From the NCBI GenBank assembly GCA_030598885.1, contig JAUVOZ010000038.1, forward strand, positions 1-13,660: a DNA stretch of 13,660 bases, written 5' to 3'. Shown here in pieces: positions 7,564 through 13,611 of this stretch. Position 1 is the first letter of the stretch; every line of letters starts with the position of its first letter. The position numbers and the translations under genes were made by a program. The DNA comes from Anaerolineae bacterium (lineage in GTDB: Bacteria; Chloroflexota; Anaerolineae; Anaerolineales; E44-bin32). The notes under the pieces are model-generated. The model worked only from the letters and a program-made list of their open reading frames with translations, was not told the origin of the DNA and did not search any database.

Positions 7564-8331
7564 ATGCGTCAACCTATCATTGCCGGTAACTGGAAAATGC
7601 ATCTGGGTCGCGTAGACGATGCACTAGCATTCGTTCGACGCATCCGTCATCCATTGAATGAAATTGAGGGGATAGAACGGGTGCTGTGTCCTCCCTTCAC
7701 TGTGCTGGCAGCTGTGGCTGAGGTCTTACTTCCCACAAGCATCAGCCTCGGCGCCCAAACCATGCATTGGGAAGAACGAGGCGCACATACAGGTGAAATC
7801 TCGCCATCCATGCTGGAAGGATTGTGTAAATACGTCATCTTGGGTCATTCAGAGCGTCGAGCTACAGAAAGCACGGCCGAAAGTGACCCCGCCATAAACC
7901 GTAAAGTACACTCAGCGCTGTCATATGGGATAAACCCGATCATCTGTGTAGGCGAAAACTTACAACAGAATGAAGCCGATGAAACGCATGCCTTTGTCGG
8001 CAAACAGGTACGAGCTGCGTTGGAAGGGCTAACCGACGAACAGGCTAAGAAGTGCGTGATCGCCTACGAGCCAATATGGGCAATCGGTACCGGTAAGGCG
8101 GCTACCCCGGCCGATGTGAACCGTACTATCGGGCTTACCTTACGCGGCGCAATCTCCGAATTGTTGGGCGAAGAGGTAGCCCAAGCCATGCGAATACAGT
8201 ACGGCGGCAGTGTCAACGTTGAGAATATTGCCAACTTCATGGCTATGCCAGAAGTGGATGGCGCCTTGGTCGGGGGAGCAAGCCTCAAACCGGATTTTGT
8301 GGAGCTGGTACGTCGGGCGAAGAATTTCTAG
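7564..8331 (+). CDS. tpiA: Triosephosphate isomerase
   Basis: Interconverts glyceraldehyde 3-phosphate and dihydroxyacetone phosphate in glycolysis and gluconeogenesis. The 255 residues have the full catalytic set: N9 and K11 in 'AGNWKMH', electrophile H95 in 'LGHSERR' and base E169 in 'AYEPIWAIGTGKAATP', which also starts the mobile loop 6. The phosphate-binding 'QYGGSV' lies at 212-217 and 'GALVGGASL' at 233-241. Length is normal. The ATG at 7564 is preceded by GAGG about ten bases upstream. The gene stands alone, without gap or pgk, and ends only 27 bases from the stop of the convergent microcompartment operon. That operon's DeoC releases glyceraldehyde 3-phosphate, which this enzyme uses. 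The link may be functional or accidental. Confidence 0.98.
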   Translation: MRQPIIAGNWKMHLGRVDDALAFVRRIRHPLNEIEGIERVLCPPFTVLAAVAEVLLPTSISLGAQTMHWEERGAHTGEISPSMLEGLCKYVILGHSERRATESTAESDPAINRKVHSALSYGINPIICVGENLQQNEADETHAFVGKQVRAALEGLTDEQAKKCVIAYEPIWAIGTGKAATPADVNRTIGLTLRGAISELLGEEVAQAMRIQYGGSVNVENIANFMAMPEVDGALVGGASLKPDFVELVRRAKNF

Positions 8332-8358
8332 GGCTGACAATACAACTACGTTTCATAA

Positions 8359-8670
8359 CTAAATCGAAACCGAATACGGTTCTCTAGCAACATCCGCTAC
8401 TCGCTCAAGTGTGACCTCATCCACTACACCGACGATTACCGCACGAATAGCGCCGGGATCGAGTTTAAGAATTTGCCTCGCTCCGTTCCCCTCGTCGATC
8501 ACCAACACCGTGTCCCCTGGGCCGGCCTGCGCCACATCCACCGCGATGTCGTAGTAGCCGGTTTCCTGACCGTTCAGGTCAAGCTGATCCACCAGCAACA
8601 GCTTACGCCCCTCCAGGTGTGCGATCTTGATCGTGGCAACTACCGACCCGATGACTTTACCGATGTACAT
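8359..8670 (-). CDS. EutN/CcmL-family BMC vertex protein (BMC-P), paralog 3
   Basis: BMC-P proteins form pentamers that cap the vertices of microcompartment shells. The 103 residues begin with the family signature 'MYIGKVIGSVVATIK', then 'LEGRKLLLVDQLD', the central 'AGPGDTVLVIDEGNGARQIL' and a closing 'AIVVGVVDEV'-like strand (here 'AVIVGVVDEVTLE'). A short tail of about 15 residues extends past the usual end. Start ATG at 8670 has GAGGA nine bases upstream and lies two bases after the stop of the previous EutN gene. It is the last gene of the operon and faces tpiA. The start, signature and context agree; which vertex or interface this copy fills is unknown. Confidence 0.93.
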   Translation of the reverse strand: MYIGKVIGSVVATIKIAHLEGRKLLLVDQLDLNGQETGYYDIAVDVAQAGPGDTVLVIDEGNGARQILKLDPGAIRAVIVGVVDEVTLERVADVAREPYSVSI

Positions 8671-8672
8671 AA

Positions 8673-9002
8673 TCAGTCATCCTCTTCCAGTAGGTAGTGC
8701 CAAACCGCGGTTTGTTGCTGACGGCGCGGTCCGCGCTCAACTTCGACTTCGTCCACGATCCCGGTAATCGCCAGATCCACTGGTACAAAGACCTCCGGAA
8801 GCGCCTGTGCCCCCTCGCGGCTGGCGACGACAAAAACCAACTCTCCCGGACCGGCTTGGGCGGTCGCATCGGCGGCGATTTTCGGCTGACCTTGAGGGAC
8901 TAAATCCTCGTCGAGAGGCTGCACGACGAGAAACTTAATTCCCTCTAATCCTTGGTATTTACGAGTAGCGACTACCGTGCCGATAACCCGACAGAACTTC
9001 AT
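8673..9002 (-). CDS. EutN/CcmL-family BMC vertex protein (BMC-P), paralog 2, with C-terminal extension
   Basis: A pentameric shell-vertex protein of 109 residues. The EutN core runs from 'MKFCRVIGTVVATRK' through 'LEGIKFLVVQPLD' and 'AGPGELVFVVASREGAQAL' to 'AITGIVDEVEVE' at about residue 90. It is followed by an extra tail of about 20 residues with a Gln run and an acidic end ('QQQTAVWHYLLEEDD'). This tail is not part of the common fold and might lie on the shell surface or bind cargo. The ATG overlaps the stop of the BMC-T gene by four bases (ATGA), so its translation is coupled; no clear ribosome site of its own is seen. It differs from paralogs 1 and 3 over most of its length, so this is not a recent duplicate. 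Confidence 0.93.
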   Translation of the reverse strand: MKFCRVIGTVVATRKYQGLEGIKFLVVQPLDEDLVPQGQPKIAADATAQAGPGELVFVVASREGAQALPEVFVPVDLAITGIVDEVEVERGPRRQQQTAVWHYLLEEDD

Positions 9003-9589
9003 AGTCTGCCAATCACTCTAGTGCGAAAACGGGTGGCTTCGACTAGGTTGTCCCACATCTCAGAGTGAAGCTGCGGGATTACGACCTGGCGTACGAGCAA
9101 CTCAGGTCGCTCAAGCACGCCCACACCGATCTCGATCGCGGCTTCCACATCAGCGACCAACCCGGAGAAGAGCACGATTCCCTTGCCTCCCAGTCCATCT
9201 GCCAGTCGCACCTCGACCAAGCGTACCTCAGCCCCCTTGATACCTGCATCAGCGGCATGAATGCTGGCCGCGACGGTGGTCGTCTCAATTACACCCAGGG
9301 AGTCGGTGATATCCGGGACGCGCCCACCACCAACCGCCTCCACTACATCAGGATGCACTTGCGGCAGCAGGATATAGTCCACTACAGCAGTGGCTCCCAC
9401 CTCGCGACCTGCCGCCAGTGACTCCTCCACGTCGGCCACCATCCCCCCGATCAGCACCAGGTATTTACCGGGTTGTACTGTGCCGGTCCTGATGACATCA
9501 ATCGGGGCCCGCTTGACCATGGCATCTGCGGCTTGAATGCCTGCCGCGATACTACCGAATTCCACCAATGCTAGAGCTGGTTCAATCAT
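8999..9589 (-). CDS. Tandem-domain BMC shell protein (BMC-T, standard fold, PduT-like)
   Basis: Two fused BMC domains (about 1-85 and 95-180 of 196 residues) form trimers that occupy hexamer positions in the shell facet. Domain 1 opens with 'ALALVEFGSIAAGIQAADAM' and domain 2 with 'SLGVIETTTVAASIHAADAG'. Each continues with the strand-loop-strand ending in '(I/S)G.VADVE', and the order is that of the standard, non-permuted fold. PduT-type proteins often hold an iron-sulfur cluster in the pore through a Cys in the pore loop. This protein has no cysteine at all, and the corresponding loops read 'TGTVQPGKY' and 'ADGLGGKG'. The pore must therefore do something else, such as metabolite passage. 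It lies 35 bases after the aldehyde dehydrogenase gene. Confidence 0.93.
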   Translation of the reverse strand: MIEPALALVEFGSIAAGIQAADAMVKRAPIDVIRTGTVQPGKYLVLIGGMVADVEESLAAGREVGATAVVDYILLPQVHPDVVEAVGGGRVPDITDSLGVIETTTVAASIHAADAGIKGAEVRLVEVRLADGLGGKGIVLFSGLVADVEAAIEIGVGVLERPELLVRQVVIPQLHSEMWDNLVEATRFRTRVIGRL

Positions 9590-9624
9590 GTTTCACGCCT
9601 GTTCCTCGCCGTTAATCCACGATG

Positions 9625-11091
9625 CTAGATGATCCTGAAGTGGTCCTTCAACACGCAGCGCCGGATACGGCTGAAGCTGATTGGGTTGGTGATCCCTTCA
9701 CCGGTAGGGCTGGCGATGGTGAATGAGCAGAAACCCTCACCACCGTAGCCCAAACCGGAGAATGAAGGACCGTTCTTGACGAAGACGCTGCATTCAATCA
9801 CCCGCGCCATACGGCTTAGATTATCAAGATTCTTGGAATACATCACCGCCGTGTGTCGAAAGCCTCGCTCGGCTTCCCTGGCCAAATCGATGCCTTCGTC
9901 AGCATTGCCCACACGTACCAATGGAATGATGGGCATCATTTGCTCGGTCCACACTAATGGATGATCGCGTTCGACTTCCACCAATATTAGACGGATCTCA
10001 TCACCTACCTCAATGCCAATTTCTTTGAGCAGCACCGAGGCGTTCTTGCCGATAAAGGAAATATTCATCATACCCGGCGTTCCAGGCGGGGGTATCTGCT
10101 TAAAGATGGACTTCATCAACCCGTTGAGCTGTTGATTATCGATCTCTATAGCACCATACCGGCACATTTGGAGCTTGAGTTCGTCAGCGATGGAAGCGAC
10201 GGCAAATACCTCTTTCTCGTCAGTGCAAATGATGTTGTTATCAAACGACGCGCCACGCACGATGCCACGCCCTGCTTGATCCAAATCAGCCGTCTCATCC
10301 ACCACGACCGGAGGATTTCCAGGACCAGCACAAATCGACCGCTTTCCACTCTTCATCGCCTCACTCACCACGCCTTCACCACCGGTGACGGTTAGAAGCT
10401 TCACCCCAGGGTGGCGCATGATCTGCTGAGCAGTCTCGATGGTCGGTGCAGCAATCGCGCACACAAGATTGGCTGGTCCCCCGGCTTCGACGATGGCCTC
10501 GTTCATCAACTGCACCGCGTGGTTGGAGCACGCCTTGGCGCCGGGGTGGGCATTGAATACGACCGCGTTGCCTGCCGCTACCATCCCTATCGTGTTGCAA
10601 ATAACAGTAGAGGTGGCGTTAGTGCTGGGGATGATGGAGCCGATCACGCCGTATGGCGCGTATTCGACCAGTGTCAGGCCACCGTCGCCGGTCCACGAGG
10701 TCGGTTTGAGGATCTCAGTTCCTGCGGCTTTATTGGCATTGAGCAGGTTTTTCTCGATCTTGTCCTCGTAGCGGCCCATCCCAGTCTCTTCCCATGCTTC
10801 ATAGGCGAGAAGCTGCGCATTCTCACGGGATACGCGACGGATATGAGAAACCATCCGCTCGAGCACCGACAACGGCAGGTCATACAACTGCCTATATGCC
10901 TGGTTAGCGGCAGCCACCGCGCTATCCACGTCGGGGAAGAGATTGTCTCCGTGGTGTAATGGTTCTGATGGTGCCGGGGGATGAGTGATAACAGGCAGTT
11001 CCGGCTGTGGACCGTGCCCCACCCGCTCCCCCTGGCGCAGTTCCGACATCACTTGCTGAACGATGGCGTCTATCCGTGTGTCGTCAATCAT
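9625..11091 (-). CDS. CoA-acylating aldehyde dehydrogenase, microcompartment type, with encapsulation peptide
   Basis: Oxidises an aldehyde, here most likely acetaldehyde from DeoC, with NAD+ and CoA to acyl-CoA in the BMC lumen. The 488 residues start with an amphipathic helix (about 3-19, 'DDTRIDAIVQQVMSELR') and a Pro/Gly/His-rich linker (20-50). This is the classic encapsulation-peptide arrangement of PduP/EutE-type enzymes. The aldehyde dehydrogenase fold follows: 'IIPSTNATS' at 153-161, the nucleotide-binding 'TVTGGEG' near 234-240, 'AGPGNPPVVVDE' at 255-266, and the catalytic Cys289 in 'FDNNIICTDEK'. The start codon overlaps the EutN1 stop by one base (TGATG) and is preceded by AAGGAAGG, so it is translationally coupled. 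Substrate choice is inferred from the deoC partner; propionaldehyde cannot be excluded from sequence alone. Confidence 0.95.
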   Translation of the reverse strand: MIDDTRIDAIVQQVMSELRQGERVGHGPQPELPVITHPPAPSEPLHHGDNLFPDVDSAVAAANQAYRQLYDLPLSVLERMVSHIRRVSRENAQLLAYEAWEETGMGRYEDKIEKNLLNANKAAGTEILKPTSWTGDGGLTLVEYAPYGVIGSIIPSTNATSTVICNTIGMVAAGNAVVFNAHPGAKACSNHAVQLMNEAIVEAGGPANLVCAIAAPTIETAQQIMRHPGVKLLTVTGGEGVVSEAMKSGKRSICAGPGNPPVVVDETADLDQAGRGIVRGASFDNNIICTDEKEVFAVASIADELKLQMCRYGAIEIDNQQLNGLMKSIFKQIPPPGTPGMMNISFIGKNASVLLKEIGIEVGDEIRLILVEVERDHPLVWTEQMMPIIPLVRVGNADEGIDLAREAERGFRHTAVMYSKNLDNLSRMARVIECSVFVKNGPSFSGLGYGGEGFCSFTIASPTGEGITNPISFSRIRRCVLKDHFRII

Positions 11092-11390
11092 CAGCCTTCC
11101 TTAGATTTGTCGTATTTCACCACGCCGTCTACTTCCAGCACATCGACAATTGCCATGATCACACCGTCACAGGGACGTTGATGGGTACGTTCGGTTTGAC
11201 GGGCGGCGCTGCCGGTGGCAAAGAGCACCACTTCGCCCAACCCAGCATCGACGGCATCGGCGGCTACACGGTAGCCTCCCGTTTCCTTTCCCTCGATGTC
11301 GAGTTGTTTGAGCACCAGGAATTTGAGTCCCTCAAGCGAGGACTCCTTGCGTGTGGCGACCAGTGTGCCCACTACTCTACCTAGTAGCAT
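11091..11390 (-). CDS. EutN/CcmL-family BMC vertex protein (BMC-P), paralog 1
   Basis: A shell-vertex protein of 99 residues with the core pattern 'MLLGRVVGTLVATRK', 'SLEGLKFLVLKQLD', 'AGLGEVVLFATGSAARQT' and 'GVIMAIVDVLEVDG'. The frame is open another 30 codons upstream to 11480, but those codons encode non-family sequence. The ATG at 11390 matches the family start and has GGAG six bases upstream, so the longer form is rejected. The stop overlaps the start of the aldehyde dehydrogenase gene by one base. A 195-base gap with a strong hairpin separates it from BMC-H. Confidence 0.94.
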   Translation of the reverse strand: MLLGRVVGTLVATRKESSLEGLKFLVLKQLDIEGKETGGYRVAADAVDAGLGEVVLFATGSAARQTERTHQRPCDGVIMAIVDVLEVDGVVKYDKSKEG

Positions 11391-11524
11391 AGTGAACTCC
11401 ATTTCCGTGACTGATGGATGCGATATTCCAGGTCGTGAACTGTGATGTGGAAAACGTACTTCCGTTCTACTTCGTTCCAACCACAGCTGAGGTCTCTGAC
11501 CGAGCCCTCTTCACACCCTATCAT
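11381..11524 (-). CDS. Candidate small protein (47 aa) between BMC-H and EutN1
   Basis: An unannotated frame of 47 codons starts at the ATG at 11524 with AAGGTG five bases upstream, just after the hairpin at 11538-11570. It ends ten bases inside the EutN1 gene. The product starts 'MIGCEEGSVRDLSCGW' and ends 'HQSRKWSSLCY'. It has three Cys (4, 14 and 46) and no known domain. By my hand count 26 of 46 third positions are G or C, compatible with coding. The good ribosome site and start-stop overlap support it. The lack of any recognised homolog and the chance of open frames this short count against it. Confidence 0.25.
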   Translation of the reverse strand: MIGCEEGSVRDLSCGWNEVERKYVFHITVHDLEYRIHQSRKWSSLCY

Positions 11525-11537
11525 TTTGTCACCTTTT

Positions 11538-11570
11538 CATCGGGCGAGGGTCAACGACCCTCACCCGATG
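11538..11570 (-). other. Strong RNA hairpin between BMC-H and EutN1
   Basis: A near-perfect inverted repeat centred on 11554. On the + strand the outer arms are CATCGGG and CCCGATG, then one mismatched pair (C/A), then the inner arms GAGGGTC and GACCCTC around a three-base loop. This gives 14 base pairs. In the transcribed (-) direction it follows the BMC-H stop by 15 bases and is followed by AAAAGGTGAC, not a U-run. It is therefore not a standard intrinsic terminator. It more likely protects or processes the upstream BMC-H message, or attenuates the genes after it. Confidence 0.75.
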
Positions 11571-11585
11571 GTCTATAGCAAAAGG

Positions 11586-11906
11586 TTACTCGCTTACAGC
11601 TTCAGCAGGTAGGCGACCCAAGGGCAATGTGCGATCCACATTCTTGTGAGGGCGCGGGATTACGTGGATGGCCACCATCTCGCCAACCTTCTCCGCTCCG
11701 CGTGCGCCTGCCTCGACTGCCGCCTTGACAGCAGCAACGTCGCCACGGACGATGGCGGTCACATATCCGCCACCGGTTTTTTCATAGGTCACTAATTCGA
11801 CCTTGGCCGCTTTGACCATTGCGTCTGCCGCCTCGACCATCGCCGGGTAACTTTTACATTCGATCATACCTAGTGCGTCAGTAAAACCGTATTCTGATTC
11901 AGCCAT
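11586..11906 (-). CDS. BMC-H hexameric shell protein (PduA-like)
   Basis: The main facet protein of the shell; it forms hexamers with a central pore through which small polar metabolites pass. The 106 residues hold one BMC domain: 'ALGMIECKSYPAMVEAADAM' at 11-30, the edge Lys32 in 'MVKAAK', the pore loop 'KTGGG' at 43-47 (PduA has KIGSG), 'VRGDVAAVKAAVEAG' at 53-67, and the 'HVIPRPH' motif at 81-87. These match the canonical fold closely. It is the only single-domain BMC protein in the window. The start at 11906 has the strongest ribosome site of the operon, AGGAGG five bases upstream, as expected for the most abundant shell component. A stable hairpin follows its stop. Confidence 0.97.
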   Translation of the reverse strand: MAESEYGFTDALGMIECKSYPAMVEAADAMVKAAKVELVTYEKTGGGYVTAIVRGDVAAVKAAVEAGARGAEKVGEMVAIHVIPRPHKNVDRTLPLGRLPAEAVSE

Positions 11907-11911
11907 GGTGC

Positions 11912-11917
11912 CCTCCT
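11912..11917 (-). promoter_or_regulatory. Consensus ribosome binding site of BMC-H
   Basis: AGGAGG in the transcribed direction, five bases before the BMC-H start codon. It is the only full consensus site in the operon, whereas the EutN and enzyme genes have weaker sites or rely on start-stop overlap. This suggests translation is tuned so that the facet protein is made in excess. Confidence 0.7.
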
Positions 11918-11922
11918 GATGA

Positions 11923-12060
11923 TTAGGGATTTATGGTTTGACTAGAAAAGCGTTGGACAATTGTTTCCGTTGAACATCCGATTGCAGGTTTCATCCTCGT
12001 ATTGAGATTAGCAGGACGCTCGCTGCATTGTGCCTTGAAAAGAATGGTTTCAATCGACAT
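11923..12060 (-). CDS. Candidate small protein (45 aa) between the permuted BMC-T and BMC-H
   Basis: A 45-codon frame fills the otherwise empty gap. Its ATG at 12060 has GGAGG six bases upstream (12067-12071). It starts 30 bases after the BMC-T stop and ends 16 bases before the BMC-H start, the spacing of a true operon member. The product opens 'MSIETILFKAQCSERP' and has Cys at 12 and 29. Two short stretches could be amphipathic ('SIETILFKA' and 'TETIVQRFSS'). No family is recognised. Against it, only about 16 of 43 third positions are G or C by hand count, lower than expected beside its GC-rich neighbours, so it may be non-coding. Confidence 0.25.
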   Translation of the reverse strand: MSIETILFKAQCSERPANLNTRMKPAIGCSTETIVQRFSSQTINP

Positions 12061-12090
12061 CCAATACCTCCACAACCTACATCTATGATG

Positions 12091-12729
12091 CTAATCTCGA
12101 CGCTTGGCCTCGATTTCACGACCGGTGACGCCTTCAAGCGCAGTGATGGCCGCGCCATAACCGGCCATGATGTCACGTTCTTCACCACCGAGGTAGACGC
12201 GGCCAAAACTACCAAAGGCGCGTACTTCCAGAATATTAATATGGGCTGCCTTTTCGGCTTCATTAGCCGCCAACGAGGCATAGCCTGCTGGCTCGACTTC
12301 CAGCACGTATAACGTTTGGTCCGCCAGTAACATGTGCCCGTAACGCATGCGGTTAATTAGCTGGACCTGGTGGGCGTCGACGTGACGAATGATCTGGCTC
12401 GAAACCACACGAGGTTTGATGCGATCGGAGGCCTCCACACCCAATGCCTCCAAGATCGCCGCACCAGCCGCACGGACCTCCGCCTGCACTTCATGGTGCA
12501 CCTCGAGCAGGCCATAGAGACGCTCGACAACCTGCATTCCCGGCCGCACACGCGTGGCTTTCAACGCAATGTCGGTAATGCGATTGATTTCGATCCCTGG
12601 CGAAATTTCCACATACAGTGATGTATCGTACGGCAGCGGCAAGAAGCCACGTGCCACCGTACCCAGGTAAGCCGCATGTTGCGGTTGTAAGCTATCCAGG
12701 AAGATGTAGGTTCGTAAATCAACCGCCAT
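12091..12729 (-). CDS. Permuted tandem BMC shell protein (BMC-T, CsoS1D-like, probably gated)
   Basis: The 212 residues hold two BMC domains (about 1-97 and 105-203). Both start with an extra strand-turn element ('TYIFLDSLQPQHAAYL' and 'VVSSQIIRHVDAHQVQLINR') before the usual BMC core ('SLYVEISPGIEINRITDIAL' and 'LYVLEVEPAGYASLAANEAE'). This is the circularly permuted arrangement known from CsoS1D and related trimers, which stack in pairs and open or close a wide pore. The Glu-Arg pair that gates CsoS1D appears as E69-R70 in 'QVVERLYG'. The second domain keeps Arg170 in 'EVRAFG'. Such a pore could admit bulky sugar phosphates, CoA or NAD. The ATG at 12729 has GGAG at good distance and lies 18 bases after deoC. 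Confidence 0.92.
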   Translation of the reverse strand: MAVDLRTYIFLDSLQPQHAAYLGTVARGFLPLPYDTSLYVEISPGIEINRITDIALKATRVRPGMQVVERLYGLLEVHHEVQAEVRAAGAAILEALGVEASDRIKPRVVSSQIIRHVDAHQVQLINRMRYGHMLLADQTLYVLEVEPAGYASLAANEAEKAAHINILEVRAFGSFGRVYLGGEERDIMAGYGAAITALEGVTGREIEAKRRD

Positions 12730-12747
12730 TCACAATCTCCTTCATTC

Positions 12748-13611
12748 TCATGATCCAGCTCCTTGCATGATCTTCACGCTGGCGCTGGCACCGAGCCGGC
12801 TGGCGCCGGCGGCGATCATCTTTTGCGCATCTTCGAAGGTGCGTATACCACCTGCCGCCTTGACTCCCATTGTTGGGCCAACCACGCGTCGCATCAAAGC
12901 CACATCTTCCACCGTGGCTCCGCCTGGTCCAAAGCCAGTCGCAGTCTTGACGAAGTCGGCACCGGCTACCTTAGCCAACTGGCAGGCCACCACCTTCTCC
13001 TCGTCGGTAAGCAGTGCCGCCTCAATAATCACTTTGAGGATTGCATTGCCTGCGTGACTGGCTCTGGCGATGGATGCAATGTCGCGCTCCACCAATTCGT
13101 AGTCCCGAGACTTTAGCGCGCCAACGTTGATCACCATATCTACTTCGCTGGCGCCATCGCGAATGGCTTTCTGAGTCTCAAAGACCTTAACATCGGTGGG
13201 GGTCGCTCCCAGTGGAAATCCCACAACTGTGCAAACCGGAATACCGCTGCCTTCCAAGAGTTGCGCGCACAACTCCACGTTAGTCGGATTGATACACACC
13301 GAAGCGAAGTTGTACTTCCGAGCTTCGTAGCACAATTGGGCGATCTCATCCTGCGTCGCCTCGGCTTTGAGTATTGTGTGATCAATCATATGGGCTAATT
13401 GACCATCGGTCGGTGCGATCCCCAATGTGCTGGCAATACGGTCGGCACCAGCTTTAACCACCGGCTGCACCCGTTCCACGTAATTCTGAGCTGTAATCGA
13501 GGAACCGCCATTGCCAGATGGCTTCTCCTGTTCGTCTTGCAGCAGGATCAACACGTTGCGGGTGATCTGTTCTATGACCCGTTCTAATGTTGCTTCATCA
13601 ATATTTTTCAT
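12748..13611 (-). CDS. deoC: Deoxyribose-phosphate aldolase (DERA) with N-terminal encapsulation peptide
   Basis: Class I aldolase that splits 2-deoxy-D-ribose 5-phosphate into glyceraldehyde 3-phosphate and acetaldehyde. Counting from the ATG at 13611 (287 residues), the catalytic set is complete: Schiff-base Lys193 in 'AILKVIIEAALLT', Lys251 in 'MGVKAAGGIRT' and Asp158 in 'SEVDMVINVGALKS'. 'FVKTATGFGPGGAT' is also present. The catalytic domain begins near residue 65. Before it lies an amphipathic helix (about 3-25) and a Gly/Ser-rich linker, absent from ordinary DeoC and typical of microcompartment cargo. An ATG five codons upstream (13626) is also in frame, but it has no ribosome site, whereas 13611 has GAAGG four bases upstream. 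It is the first operon gene visible; the promoter must lie at or beyond the right edge. Confidence 0.95.
   Translation of the reverse strand: MKNIDEATLERVIEQITRNVLILLQDEQEKPSGNGGSSITAQNYVERVQPVVKAGADRIASTLGIAPTDGQLAHMIDHTILKAEATQDEIAQLCYEARKYNFASVCINPTNVELCAQLLEGSGIPVCTVVGFPLGATPTDVKVFETQKAIRDGASEVDMVINVGALKSRDYELVERDIASIARASHAGNAILKVIIEAALLTDEEKVVACQLAKVAGADFVKTATGFGPGGATVEDVALMRRVVGPTMGVKAAGGIRTFEDAQKMIAAGASRLGASASVKIMQGAGS

Noticed and set aside
8332..8358. Bidirectional terminator between tpiA and EutN3
   Set aside because: The 27-base gap shows no convincing inverted repeat or T-run.
9065..9421. Long + strand frames opposite the microcompartment genes
   Set aside because: These are shadows of well-supported - strand BMC and dehydrogenase genes and show no family motifs or ribosome sites.
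11391..11480. In-frame 30-codon N-terminal extension of EutN1 from the ATG at 11480
   Set aside because: The extra residues are not family-like, and the ATG at 11390 matches the EutN start and has a GGAG ribosome site.
11538..11570. Intrinsic transcription terminator after BMC-H
   Set aside because: The stem is strong but is followed by AAAAGGTGAC in the transcribed direction, with no U-tract, so it is listed as a hairpin only.
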